Shown: positions 32,816 to 44,399 of the stretch, one piece after another
Layout of the letters: every line of letters begins with the position of its first letter
How positions within the stretch are numbered: position 1 is the stretch's first letter
Source of the DNA: Apodemus sylvaticus
Taxonomy: Eukaryota > Chordata > Mammalia > Rodentia > Muridae
Length of the DNA: 64,000 nucleotides
Assembly (NCBI RefSeq): GCF_947179515.1
Contig: NC_067487.1
Span: 43,628,514-43,692,513, forward strand
Direction of reading: 5' to 3'
Translations under genes and position numbers: made by a program
The notes under the pieces: generated by a model
What the model was told of the DNA's origin: nothing
Databases searched by the model: none
The model's input: the letters and a program-made list of their open reading frames with translations, nothing else

Positions 32816-33534
32816 CTCCTTTCAGCAAGCACTTCTTGGCATCCACAATAGTGTCTGGGTTTGGTAACTGTATATCGGATGTATCCCCAGGTGGGGCAGT
32901 CTCTGGATGGCCTTTCTTTCAGTCTCTGCGCCACACTTTGTCTCTGTATTTCCTCACTTGAGTATTTTGTTCCCCTTTCTAAGAAGGACTGAAGCATCCA
33001 CACTTTGGTTTTCCTTCTACTTGAGCTTCATGTGGTCTGTGAATTGTATCTTGGGTATTCCTAACTTTTGGGCTAATATCCACTCATCAGTGAGTGCATA
33101 CCAGAGCCTGACAAATACAGAGGCAGATGCTCACAGCTAGCCATTGGACTGAGTGCAGGGTCCTCAATGGAGGAGTTAGAGAAAGGACTGAAGGAGCTGA
33201 ATGGGGTTTGTAACACCATAGGAAGAACAACAGTATCAACCAACCAGACCTCCCAGAGTTCCCAGGGACTAAACCACCAACCAAAGAGCACACATGGAGA
33301 CACCCTGGACTCCGGCCACATATGTAGCAGAGGATGGCCTTGTTGGTATCAATGGGAGGGGAGGTCAATGGTCCTGAAAAAGCTCAATGCCCCAGTGTAG
33401 GGGAATGCTATGACAGGGAGGCAGGAGTGGGTGGGTGGATAGAGGAACACGCTCATAGAAACAGGGAGAGGGGAGGTAGGATGGAGGGTGCTTGGGGGGC
33501 AGGAAAGGGGATAACATTTGAAATGTAAAGAAAA
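32816..33534 (+). mobile_element. Twin-primed (5'-inverted) L1, 3' UTR only
   Basis: 32816-33094 is L1 3' UTR in reverse complement (CTTCTTGGCATCCACAATAG to CACTCATCAGTGAGTGCATA). 33095-33534 is the following 3' UTR in plus orientation (GAGCCTGACAAATACAGAGG to CATTTGAAATGTAAAG and an A-tail). The order and the short internal loss fit twin priming. Flanks AACATGCGGG (32806-32815) and AGCATGTGGG (about 33538-33547) match 8 of 10, a plausible aged target-site duplication. Confidence 0.88.
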
Positions 33535-34064
33535 AATAAGCATGTGGGAGGGTGTTGCCTTTGATCTTGGGTGTTTTCCCTACTCATGATCAATTGATGG
33601 GTATAACTCAGCCCCAAGAAGAAGACCCAGCTCTTCGCACATCTGCAGTAAATCTTGGTGAACAAACGGATGACAGAAATGTGCAAACACATGTGTGATG
33701 AGGGCTCTCCTTAAGTGGAAATTATCAAGTCAGTGATTAGCACATTATTTCTCCCCTTCCTCTTTAACCCCCTGAGTTAAACTCTCATGATTTGTTGCTG
33801 CACCAGAAGCAACTAGAAGAATTACAACTCACAAAGGCAGAGACCACCTTTGTATACTGTATTAAGAAAGGAATGTAGGAGGCAAAGCCTCTTGAAAGCT
33901 TGCTAGCAAAAATGAAAAATGGTGGCTTCTGGCCACTCCAGAGAAAAACATATGCAAGCAATGAACCTGCTAAGTCATATATTTCCCCATTCCAACATAA
34001 AAATGATGGGCTTGGTGCTCTAAAGCATAGTAATTTGGAAAATTCACACCACACACACAGGGCG

Positions 34065-34067
<3 letters not shown>

Positions 34068-34136
<69 letters not shown>
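34068..34136. repeat. (GA)n microsatellite
   Basis: Pure GA, about 34 units. Confidence 0.98.
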
Positions 34137-34141
<5 letters not shown>

Positions 34142-34573
34142 ATAATATGTAAGGAGACATTTAAAGTTAGTTTAGTTTAATATCATTAATGGGCACTTAC
34201 TTCCAAGTCGTGAACACTTAAAACATTTCTATAGCTTCTGCTCTGTTTATTATTCCAAAAACATTGCCAAAAACACTCCTTGAAAGGTTGTGATGAATTT
34301 GAAAGACAAGAAAGAAAGATTCTGAAATTTTGCAAGAGGGAGAACAACAACTGGTATTTAGGATACATTTTTTTTTCAGGGTCAGCATAGCACTGACTCC
34401 TGCCCAAGATGTAGTTGGATGCGCTGACCTTTATGGATGATGGCTCTATGTTAGAGTTGTGCCCTGTGGGATTTTTAGAAGGCTGGTCACATTTAAGTCC
34501 ACTGAAGTGTTCCAGGTGCTTCTGAAACGCTTGGTTGAGTGAAGTGACTTATCTGGGTCTAAATGTAACATTT

Positions 34574-34655
34574 GGTGATGGTGGTGGTGGTGGTGGTCGT
34601 TGTGGTGGTGGTGATGGTGGTGGTGGTGGTGGTGGTGGTGGTGGTGGTGGTGGTG
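34574..34655 (+). repeat. (GGT)n trinucleotide array
   Basis: GGT units with GAT and CGT interruptions. In one frame they read as poly-Gly (34535-34765). No evidence of real coding. Confidence 0.97.
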
Positions 34656-35492
34656 GAGAACTTTACCATAAAGAAAGTGGATATTTATGGAAGATGAATC
34701 AGGTTCTGTGTCCTTGGGAGAAATTTAACATCACTGCTCGGGACCAGTCTGATGACCACAGATAGAAGTTTAAAAGGAAAGCACGCAATGATTGCATTTA
34801 CCTTTTAATCCAGTACCATGCTGAAGCTTTGTTTCAGTGGTGAGTGTGAAATACCACCAACAAGGGTCACTCAGTCTATACAATTTCTGCATCTATACTT
34901 AGTTTGTTTCTTAACTATGTACCAAAATGTCCATAAGTACTCCAGAAATGTTACAGAGCTCACTTTATTAAAAGACCTGTCCAGGATGAGCATAGTCATA
35001 GTACTTGATCTATACTAAGAATCTACGAATGACACTTCTTTATTTTTCAATCTGACTTTATAAACTAGATGTATTAGATAGCAGTGAAGTATATGGGAAG
35101 ATCTTCCGACCAGCTGTGAGCACAAAGGGACAAGGCCAGACTTAGAACCCAGTCCGAGGGCAAGATCAGCAGGGAGATCAGATAAAATCTACTAAATAGT
35201 TGTCAACTGCAACTGATAATCTCGGCTTGAAATTCTGGCCTTGCCCCCAACAGTTTTTGCAAGAAAATCCAAATATTGATCAACCAGCTGTACTAGGGAA
35301 GAAATTGGAAGTAATCTTCCTTACATTATATTGATTTGAAATAAAAATAAGGCAAGAAAAACAAACTTCTGCAGATACTAAGTGCATCGCTGATGTAAAG
35401 AGCGTGTTGTGACGCATGCCAGTGAATGCCTTCAGTACCCATCACCTTTCTGATTCTGTAATGTCCTGACAACCATTTTTAAAAATGTAGAG

Positions 35493-35511
35493 TGGACAGC
35501 AGGTGGCAGCA
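35493..35511 (+). promoter_or_regulatory. CTCF-like motif
   Basis: TGGACAGCAGGTGGCAGCA matches the 14-base core CCASYAGRKGGCRS at 13 positions, with A for C at the first. It lies in unique, retrotransposon-poor sequence. Confidence 0.45.
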
Positions 35512-36869
35512 AAGGACGCGGTAAGAGAACCAGCCTGGCCACCGTATTTAGAATTCTAGACTGTTTCTGGTTTAATGAGCTTCAGGTAGAGCCGGTTGGA
35601 AGGCGACAGCTCTTTTGGCCCTGAGTCAAGAATACGACAGAAAAACAAAACTTCCTGGAAGGCGGAGTGCAATTAATTTACTTTAAATGCTTTTCTACCA
35701 TTTTCACTAACTTCTGAATAAATGAGACAGTTGTAAAGTTTACATAGAATAGCAGTAAAAACCCACATTATTATAAAAAATTTAATTCATGCCGGGCATG
35801 GGGATATGCCCGATGGACGAGGATTTGTTTCTTGGCTCAGAAGAATTACTGGAAGAATATCAACATCCTCAAGTTAAAACGTAAACATTAAAGCAGATAA
35901 ATATGAGTGGGCTCTTTGAGAATGCTGCAGTGACACAAGAACAGCAGGATGGCCAAGAACCCCTGAGTCTTCTGATTAACGCCCAAGGGGAGTAGACAGT
36001 GAAATATGAAGACAATGTGCGTTGGCTCAGTGCAAGTGGGGCACATGTGGATACCTTTGACATTTGTAATACAGGGGTGTAACCTTCAGTCAGAGGGTGT
36101 AATTCCACACGCAGGCCAGCCAGCTTCTGGAGTTGGGAGTGAGGCAAGCTGGTCTAGTGAATCAGCTTTCGAAGAACACCACTTGCTGCAGACTCAACTG
36201 TGCTTGGTTTGGTTTCCTTGGTGCCCGGATAGATGGAGTGTAAGCGAACGCATCCCTAGCTATATTTGAAAGCTAACCGGTTGGTTGAAGGACAGGCACA
36301 TCGCAGAACGGAGCTGGGTTTCAGAACTGTAGTCACTTATTATTCTCCAAATACAATTTCAGCCCTAGAGTCACCCTGTGGGATGTTAGCCAAGCTGTGA
36401 GATTCTTGGATCCCAGTTTCCTGAATTAAAGTGTGCATGTAAGCCTGTGGTGAGACTACACAGCGGTTGAATGAATAAGCAACCTTCAATTATTTGCTCC
36501 TTTATGGACATTTTCCTCTTTCCTCTCTTCAGGAATATCCCCAAAAAGATTGATATGTTTTTGAAGAATACCTCAGAAAACTTGTCCCTTGCCACCTTCT
36601 GCTTCCTGAGAGTCTCTAATTGTGCAGTTCTGACTGTAGGTAGAGACAGTATACCAGGAGGATAAATAGTGACATCATGTACCTGACATGTCTCCACAAA
36701 ACAGATCAGGTAATTGAGATGGTTTTAAGTGGTGGTCCTATCCACTGAGACTTTGATTTCCAGTTTTATATTCCTAAAAGATGTTGACTTTCGTTTTAAA
36801 CAAAACCTTGCAAAAGAGAGACATCTTTTCTCCTAGTCCATTAAAAGGGAGGTGAAAGGCAGAAGGTAA

Positions 36870-36935
36870 TTAGGGTAATGACTTTCAGAGTGAGACCAGG
36901 GCTTTTCAAGTTCAAATCTTGGCTAGTAAAATTCT
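36870..36935 (+). mobile_element. Possible MIR remnant
   Basis: ACTTTCAGAGTGAGACCAGG then TTCAAGTTCAAATCTTGGCT resembles the tRNA-related/core part of a MIR. It is short and diverged. Confidence 0.35.
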
Positions 36936-38096
36936 CAGAATGATACCAAGAATCAAACAGATACCCGCTGATACCAGGAATCAAACAGGTGCCCAGGAAT
37001 GTATATTTCCCATCATTACTGTTATTTGAATGCCCTATCTTTCCTCCAACTTCTTTATGTCTCAAATCCTTGTGTAAATTTACCATAAAAGGAAAGCACT
37101 TTATTTATAGACTTTCTGTTTGCCTAAACATTCCAGATGAGATTTTTTTTAAAGTAACTATGAAAAATAACATTTTAAAAAATGTTGCCAAGGATACTGT
37201 GAAAACCTTAAACATCATCTACACTTCAAAGCAAGTTCAAATTCTGGGCTTACATAGCTCATCTCTGTGGGAAATGAATTTAACACCTCATAAAAATATC
37301 TTCTTTAACGCCGTGTTTGTGTGTTTGGGGTTTGTACTATCTCTGGGTGCGGAAGATGTGTTAGCAAGCTAACTGGGATTACGTCATTTACTGAAAACGA
37401 AGACTCCCTTGGGAAAAATATTTGCCCAAAACGAGTCAATGATTTTCTGGAATAAAGCTCGTTTTTCGCTTACAGTCCACTGATTCTTCTAGTCCTTCTC
37501 TCAGAAGTAACTTTGTGTTAGCGTCATTGTTTTATTGATGTTGAAGTTCCTCACGACATAATTTATCCCCAAGAAAAGAAGAAGCGAAGCAAGGAGTTAT
37601 TCTCTGAAGTCTTAAATTGCTTCAAGTCACAGCCTGATACTAAAGCTCAAAACACACTTTTTCATCCATTGATATAATCTTGCAATATCTCAAAGTAACC
37701 TAGAGAGAAATAGCAAGCCTGTGGCTTTCTACAGGAAAATAATATATATCAAATTGTATATATAATTAAGTGTTAAACCAACTGATTTCTAAAAATTGGG
37801 TTCCAATCTGATATTACTTTGGAAAAGTCAGAAATATTTTAACTACAGGCTCTCCAAGTTCCCTACATTAAGGTACAAATTTGAGAGAAGATGACTTTTA
37901 ATCCTATAGTCTGAATTGGAATATCGGAAGTCCTGATTGTGAGCCTGGGCTCAGCCGCGGACGTATGTCCGTGGGGTATGCTCAGCATAAAAAAAAAAAT
38001 CATGCATCCACGATTGTCAGCAATCCTCTGTGGGAGCCATCCCACAGCTCTGTGTCATGTTAGTCGAGCGTGCCTTTATGGCTTCACTTCCCTTTG

Positions 38097-38115
38097 GCGA
38101 CACTAGGAGGCGCTC
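38097..38115 (+). promoter_or_regulatory. CTCF-like motif
   Basis: GCGACACTAGGAGGCGCTC matches the CTCF core at about 12 of 14 positions, including AGG.GGCGC. Same orientation as the motif at 35493. Confidence 0.4.
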
Positions 38116-38309
38116 CAGCACCAGGTTTGTTCCGCTAGCTCTCATCTGAACCAAGAACGGAAAAGTTTTTTTTTTTTTTTCTTCCCTCATTTGAAAGTCT
38201 GCAAAGGGAAAAGACTGGGAAATGCACTTGGTGTGTTTATACATCCGAGGCCCGGAGGTGTTACTTTAGAGAACAATATCCTCAAGGATGGCTTTTCCGA
38301 GCTTCTTAC

Positions 38310-38332
38310 CCCCCCCCCCCCCACCACCACAG
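38310..38332. repeat. Poly-C/(CCA) low-complexity run
   Basis: A C homopolymer of about 14 followed by CACCACCAC. Confidence 0.9.
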
Positions 38333-39436
38333 CTCTCATTCTGTCTCCGGTGGACTTGGAAAAATAAAATTAAATAAAAAACTTCACACAAGGAGAAAGT
38401 CCCGCCCCGAGGCCGGGTGGGATGGTTTACAGCCTGGACCTCCAGCAGTTCAGTGTTTAAATAAATCTTAGTGAGCAATGGAGAACGATCTTCACATTAA
38501 TCTTGAGTAATTAGCGTTATAACCCTCGGCCCGCTCAAGACAAAGCTTTATGCAAATGTCCCCCCTTCCCTTCCAGATGCCTCTTCCCCGGGCCTGCCCC
38601 ATCCCCTTATCCCCTAGCCCCCTGGGTTGCTAACGCCCCTGCAGACCCAGAGCCTCTTTTTTAATAACACGGTACGTTGAGGACCTTTAAAAAAAATGAT
38701 GAGGGTTCTGGAGTTTTTAAAAGATTAAAAAAGAGCGGGGGTGGGGGTGGGGAGGAGGGCAGCTGCAGAGGGGAGGGGGAGGGGGCTTCGCAGCCGGGGC
38801 TGTTAGACAGGGTTAGCCTCCAGCGAACTGGCACCTGCCCTTGGCAACCAGGCTTGTTCAGTCAAGGACAGAACCCACTGTGTGGTGAGATTCGGAGGTT
38901 TGGAGAGGAGATTTTTCTCCAAACGTCAGCTTTGAGGATTGGGGGAGGGGAGATCTTCCAGGGAGACCTTCTAGGAGGGTTAGATCTCCAGTTTGCCCCC
39001 TGGACACCACTCTGACTTTTGGTCCTATACATAGAGAAGATTCTGAACTTGAGTCCTCGGCTGAGAGTCGCTGCTAAAAGGAGACGTGGCCTGAAAGGAG
39101 GCGGAGGAGGAAGAGAATACGAGGAACCCCAACACACAAGTTTTTATGCGCAAAGGTGGGGGAGGGCGGCGCTCGCACAGAGCACAGACAGGGAGCTAAG
39201 AGCGTCCAGACCGCTGTCTGGTGCTGGAATATCTGCGGTGTTTGTGTTGACTGGCTCTGAGGACTTAGATTTTCACTTTATTCCAAGGACGGGCTTGCTG
39301 TTCTTTGGCTGTACTTATTTAAAAACCTCTCTGGTCGATGCTGAAATGACCCAAATTCCCAAAACCTTGCAGACCTGACAGAGGAACCTGCAAAGTTTCA
39401 GTGAGCATCCCTAATGCTGCAGTCCTACCCAGCAAA

Positions 39437-39438
<2 letters not shown>

Positions 39439-39484
<46 letters not shown>
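39439..39484. repeat. (CA)n microsatellite
   Basis: Pure CA, about 23 units. Confidence 0.98.
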
Positions 39485-39486
<2 letters not shown>

Positions 39487-39669
39487 CGCCCTCAATATTC
39501 CCTTTCTCACAAAGCAGAACGTAATGTTTGCTAACGTCTTACATAGAGGGCTAAAAGAATGCGGCCTAGGAACTGTACCTGGCTCTCCCACCCGTGAAAA
39601 GTTCTACAGAAAGAGTTTTCTGATTCAAAACAAGCCTCTGGCTTTATATGTTTAGGGCTTATTCCTTTT

Positions 39670-39731
39670 CTGTCCTTCCTTCCTTCCTCCCTTCCTTTCT
39701 CTCCTCTTCACTGTCTCTGTCTCTGTCTCTG

Positions 39732-39781
<50 letters not shown>
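39670..39781. repeat. Compound pyrimidine repeat (CTTC)n-(CTGTCT)n-(CT)n
   Basis: A CTTC-like block, about seven CTGTCT units (about 39710-39752) and pure CT to 39780. Sequence after it, CTGACCTCTCCAG, superficially resembles a splice acceptor. Confidence 0.96.
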
Positions 39782-39782
<1 letters not shown>

Positions 39783-39934
39783 TGACCTCTCCAGTTTCAA
39801 AAAGGTAAGCATAGTGCTAAGGGGAAAAGCCACGGATGTGGCTCTCTTTTAGCTCATAATAGCTGTGGTCTACACTGTGTTTATGAAATGGAGTAAGAAA
39901 GGGAGGGGCTTAATGCAAGGACACCGCCAGGCTG

Positions 39935-39942
39935 TATAAATA
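39935..39942 (+). promoter_or_regulatory. TATA-box-like motif
   Basis: TATAAATA is an exact TATA consensus variant in a retrotransposon-poor context, with GGGAGGGGCTTAATGCAAGG about 30 bp upstream. A start site would fall near 39965-39970. Nothing downstream supports a transcript. Confidence 0.25.
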
Positions 39943-39984
39943 CAATATTCATTTTTTAAAAGTGAAGTGGATTTGGTTTACTCT

Positions 39985-40200
39985 GAAGACCAGTAATTCA
40001 AACAGCACCTATCTGCTGCAGATAGAGCAGCTATGCACATCTACAGGGGCAAGTTTGAAATTTAGAACAACGCTTTGATTTATTCCCTTTCTATCAGTGA
40101 TTAATGCCCCTTAATTAGCTAATCTCAAAGCCATTATTTACAACCGTGGCAGACAAAGGAAAACCTGATGACCCAACGCTTATGTTAGTTTGGAAATCTA
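39985..40200. promoter_or_regulatory. Candidate conserved enhancer-like block
   Basis: It contains an inverted pair CTATCTG/CAGATAG (40009-40015 and 40019-40025), each half a GATA core, and a cluster of TAAT cores in GATTAATGCCCCTTAATTAG and the following GCTAATC (about 40099-40125). Such density is common in developmental enhancers, but conservation is unknown here. Confidence 0.3.
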
Positions 40201-41534
40201 AAACAAAACAAAACAAAAATGTTTTATTCAGAGTGGAGTCCCTACTCTTGCAAGTGAACCTCAAAATAACAAAGAATCCCAAAGGTAAAAAATTAAAGTC
40301 ACTTTAAAAAAATATTGGAGAATACCCTTCGCTCACTCGATTCCAGGTCGAAATCTTCTGCCCTTCCTCTTCCCCAGAAATCGGTGCCTGGAGCGACTTG
40401 AGAGGAGATAATTAAAGAGAAGAAATCCGTGTTTTGTCTTCTAAACATTCAAAATCTAGGAAAGTTCGTCAGCTGGCATGGGGAACATTTATAGAGGGTT
40501 GCTGAAATCATGTATGAGGAACGGGACCTTTGACTTAAAAGCACTGCTTTCTTTGTGCATTTCTTAGGACCATGTTGGCAGCCTGGAACCAGGTTCCTTT
40601 ATCAAGATCTGGGGTCTCAAACCCCAGGCAGGGTTGGGTGTGATGTGCTTGTAGGCTGGGTGTTCCTGAATTGTTCTTTGAACTCTGCCAACCCAAGCAC
40701 CGCCTCTCTTTTAAGTGGCTCAGTGTCAACACATCCCTGCCCAGGACAGAACTAGTTCGGATCCTTTCTTCCCAGAAGAAGTGTAGGTTGGGCATCTGGA
40801 AGATTAGCCTGGAGCTCTTCAGAGGCGTCCAAGTGGTCACCCCAGGAGCAGTGGAACTCAATAGAGGTATTGGAAGCACCCAGCCAAGGAGTCTAGTGAA
40901 GGGGCGGAGCAGGCCCACACTGGCCTGCCCCTCCCACATTAGACCTTAAGAGTCTTTGCTGGTCTCCAGGGAGGCCCAGATCAACTAGGTTCTCTCCCTT
41001 CCAGACATCCGTCCTCCCCCAGGGGAATACAGGTTACACGCCTACCCTCACCCACCTCCATCACTTTTCTGTGGAAAAAGTTCGGGTTCTTTTTTTTTTT
41101 TCCATTGCATATCTGGTCTTTTGTGATTTTTTTTTTAATGTTTAGAAATGGAGTTATGCAAAGAATAAAATCTCAGAAAACCTTGCAAGCTTGTGGGACA
41201 GACGGAGGTGTGAAATAGTGAACCAAGGAAGATCTTGACAGTCCTCCAATCCGAATGCTTGGGGTGGTGCGGAGGGTCTTTAGATTTATTCCTGGGCTCC
41301 TGAAGTCCAGATCAGAGCCGGAGAGGGGGTAAGCCTCTGGTAAAGAGGGGTTTTGCTTGCTTGACAGACAGTAACATAATGGAGTTCGAAATCCTCTCCA
41401 GGAAGCTGGAAGAAAGGGAGGGGGGAGAGCTGGGACTGGAGATTGGAGCACTCACTCACTTGGGGAGCAGGGCAGGCCGGGAGAGAGGGAAAAGACCAAG
41501 GTAAATAAAAAAAAAGGGGGAACTTGGGGGGCCA

Positions 41535-42040
41535 ATGCTCGAAAGCTGGAGGCCTGGAGTCTTTTGTTTGAAAGCGCCGGAGAGTCCTAAATCGTAGGAA
41601 CGAGGTCGTCATTAGCGCTCTGACCCAGAGGAGAGACGCATTAGAGAAAGAATGAACTGAGAACCAGCACCTCCCAGCCTGGTTATTTCTCTTTCCTTGA
41701 AATCCCAGGGCCTTGAGCTTCCAGGAGCCTAAGCGCCCCCCACCCCACCCCACCCCACCCCACTACACCTCCCGCCTCCACACACCTCCGCCCTCTCCCG
41801 CCCCTTCCCAGTACAAAGCAGAGGCTGACAGGCAGGAAAGGAGGCGCGGACTGGGAAAGAAAACCAGCAAGCCTTTCATAACAAAAACAAAATCAAGCAA
41901 AGAAAACAAACCCCTGTGCATCCAGATTCCTGACCCGGTTTTTCCCACCCTCCTCCTTGCGTGGGTTTATTTGGAAGCAGTTCGGAGGGCGATAATCTCG
42001 TCTCAGAGATTAACCTTTATAGTCTCGGTGCTATCGGTGA
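41535..42040. promoter_or_regulatory. CpG-retaining patch with GC box
   Basis: About 20 CpGs in 500 bp by eye, well above the CpG-poor flanks, with CTCCCGCCCCTTCC near 41795. A (CACCC)n run lies at 41738-41764. The 155-codon minus-strand frame (41286-41753) has no recognisable domain. Confidence 0.35.
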
Positions 42041-43054
42041 TTGTGCAATCTAGTTTGTAAAAATACCGATTTTTGCTTAAAACAAACAAGCAAACAAACT
42101 AAACCAAACAGCCCCTTCTCCCTTAAATGATGGGCTTTGGGTCTGGGGCACTGATGGTGTGGTGGGAAAAGCGTTTGTTCAACCCAAACAAAGACCATGC
42201 CAGACCTGAGGACACTGTGATCCTCCGTATGGGAGAACTTCTCATCTCCCCATTCCACTGGAAACGAATGAATTCGGAATCCCGGTGACTGATTTTTGTT
42301 TTCGGAGGACACAAGGAACAGAACAGAATGGAACCCTAAGCAATGAAACGCATTGAGGTTTTGTTCCTTAGTGTGCAGAAATGGAAACAAAAAATAACCA
42401 AAAGGCTGCAGGGATACCCAAGGCGTGGGTTATTTTGCAGTACCAAATCATCGCTCCTCGACTTTCCTTCCGTCCCTCAAGAGCTGTGGCCCTGTCGCAC
42501 AAGGCGATGCAGAAGCCCAACCTACAGGCAAGACATTTTCAGAAATACGGTTTGTAATCCGCTAGAAACCAACAAAGCTACAAACCAACCAGCCAGTCTC
42601 TCTCCCTTTCCTTTCCCCTCTCCATACCCCCCTTTTCTTCCTCCCCCTCCTTCTCTCCTCTAGCTAGCGTCGCTCCAATTATAACCCAACTAGTCAGCCA
42701 TATACACCTGCTGGAAAGGATCTTGGTGGCATTGACAAGAATGGGCGATTTTACTTTTTCAGAAGCCAACCGGAGTCCCAAGTCTAACCTGCCTTCAACC
42801 TCTGTAGGCGGTCCTTGGGCGCGTATGGGAGCGCTCCAGCCTCGGAGGTTTCCCTAGCTTTGGGTGTTGCTGGTGGGAGCTTTCGGTTTCTCTTGAAATC
42901 CCCTTTCTAAGTTGCTTCTCAGCCTCACAGTCCTCTCCAGAGTCTTCAAAGGTCTCTTACTGATCTGGGAAAGCTGAGCTTTAAAGGGAGCCTAGAATGG
43001 CTAGACCGGAATGGAAGGAGGACACGTTGATTTCTGCTTTTTAACATTTTAATT

Positions 43055-43420
43055 TCATTGACATGACTTGAAAGGTTTGTTTTGGTCTAAGGCAAAGCTG
43101 CCAGTTCCAAACACAAACAGATGGACACACACTGTGTGTATCAGATGCTGGGGATAAAAATGGTTTATTGATTGAAATAATAGAGGCATTATTTTGATTT
43201 GTCTTGACATGAACGCTGATTTATAGAGTTCCCCCCCCCATTGATTTCTTCTTGTTATCCAGACACATGGAAATGATAAAAAGCTCACCAAAGCTCACCT
43301 TAGTGCTAATCAAGATTGTTCAATGCACGTTATAAATCTGATATTATATTTATTGCTTATCTTTATTCACGAGGTTAGTCTCCATCCTAGGACTGTCCCC
43401 TTTCAAAAAAAAACTGTTTT
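43055..43420. promoter_or_regulatory. Candidate conserved enhancer-like block
   Basis: Non-repetitive AT-rich sequence with GGTTTATTGATTGAAATAAT, GCTAATCAAGATTGTTCAAT and a TTATCT/GATAA set. It looks like dense transcription-factor core motifs rather than decayed repeat. Confidence 0.25.
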
Positions 43421-43555
43421 CGGGTGCATGTGTTTCCACTTTGCACTTTCAACGGACTGGAGAAGACAATAGTGTGAAAAACATCTGAAAATATGAGGCG
43501 ACAACGCGGCATGTGTGTTTCATTTCTGCAGTGTTAGGGTGGAAAGTAACAAAAG

Positions 43556-43596
<41 letters not shown>
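43556..43596. repeat. (CA)n microsatellite
   Basis: Pure CA, about 20 units. Confidence 0.98.
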
Positions 43597-43600
<4 letters not shown>

Positions 43601-43829
43601 GAGGCCCAGTGCCCCAGCACAAAAGACTTGCTGACCCAAAGCTAACACAAGACAAATTAAAGAACAGAGCATAGCTGAGCAGGGACTGGGGACAAACAAT
43701 TTGGGGGAAAGATCGCATCATGTACCTAGGATAGCTAGATGACATGCTGGGGAGAGAAAGGCCTAGAAAGTAGTGCCCAGGACTGGAACTCGCACCGCTT
43801 GAGGCAGTGGGACAATATATTTGCTTAAA

Positions 43830-44010
43830 ATACCGAGTTTCTTTGGCTACACGATAAAATAAAATAAAAATAAAACCACAAAATAAACATTAATTCTCTT
43901 GCAAGAGCAGAACAAACTGGTTATTCTAAACCAAACACAATTATTCCAGTTTAATTGTGGGATTAGAAAGCCCAGGCTGACTCCTGGTCCCGCTGCGGGC
44001 TCAGGAAGAG
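43830..44010. promoter_or_regulatory. Candidate conserved AT-rich block
   Basis: AAATAAACATTAATTCTCTT and CAATTATTCCAGTTTAATTG carry FOX-like and homeodomain-like cores in non-repetitive sequence. Confidence 0.22.
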
Positions 44011-44187
44011 TAAAGCCGAAGGGGGTTGGGACTGGACTGAGAAATGCTTTTTTTTCCCCGGTAAAGGGACATCAGTATTTGCAGAGTTTAAAGCTTCAAG
44101 AATACAAAGGCAGGCATGAGATTATCTGATTATCCACGGATACCGAAAGAACGAGTTGTTGCCTCTAAAAGGTTTAATACGTTTTAT

Positions 44188-44203
44188 AAAAATAAATAAA
44201 TAA

Positions 44204-44246
<43 letters not shown>

Positions 44247-44250
44247 ATAG
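44188..44250. repeat. (AAAT)n microsatellite
   Basis: AAATAAAT units with one slip near 44200, about 15 units. Confidence 0.97.
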
Positions 44251-44399
44251 TCTGTTGGTAAAAAGAAGATATATATCGTCAAGTGCCTGAAAGGGAATGA
44301 GCAAGGTGGAAAGCAGCAACTCCGGAGCAGGCAGTGCATGCCAATCCCGAGGCCTTGGGGCTCAGCCCCAGTAGTGAGAGCCTCTCAGGAACCAGAAGC

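Noticed and set aside
34535..34765. Poly-Gly frame
   Set aside because: (GGT)n microsatellite; no conserved flanking sequence in frame.
39782..39810. 10-nt micro-exon (acceptor CTCTCCAG, donor AAGGTAAGC)
   Set aside because: Both signals look good, but the acceptor's pyrimidine tract is a microsatellite and the only branch-point-like CTGAC is too close to the AG.
40535..40949. Overlapping 134-codon minus and 92-codon plus frames
   Set aside because: Opposite-strand overlap without domain or splice context; likely chance.
41286..41753. 155-codon minus-strand frame in the CpG-rich segment
   Set aside because: No recognisable domain, overlapping frames on the other strand, composition of GC-rich non-coding DNA.
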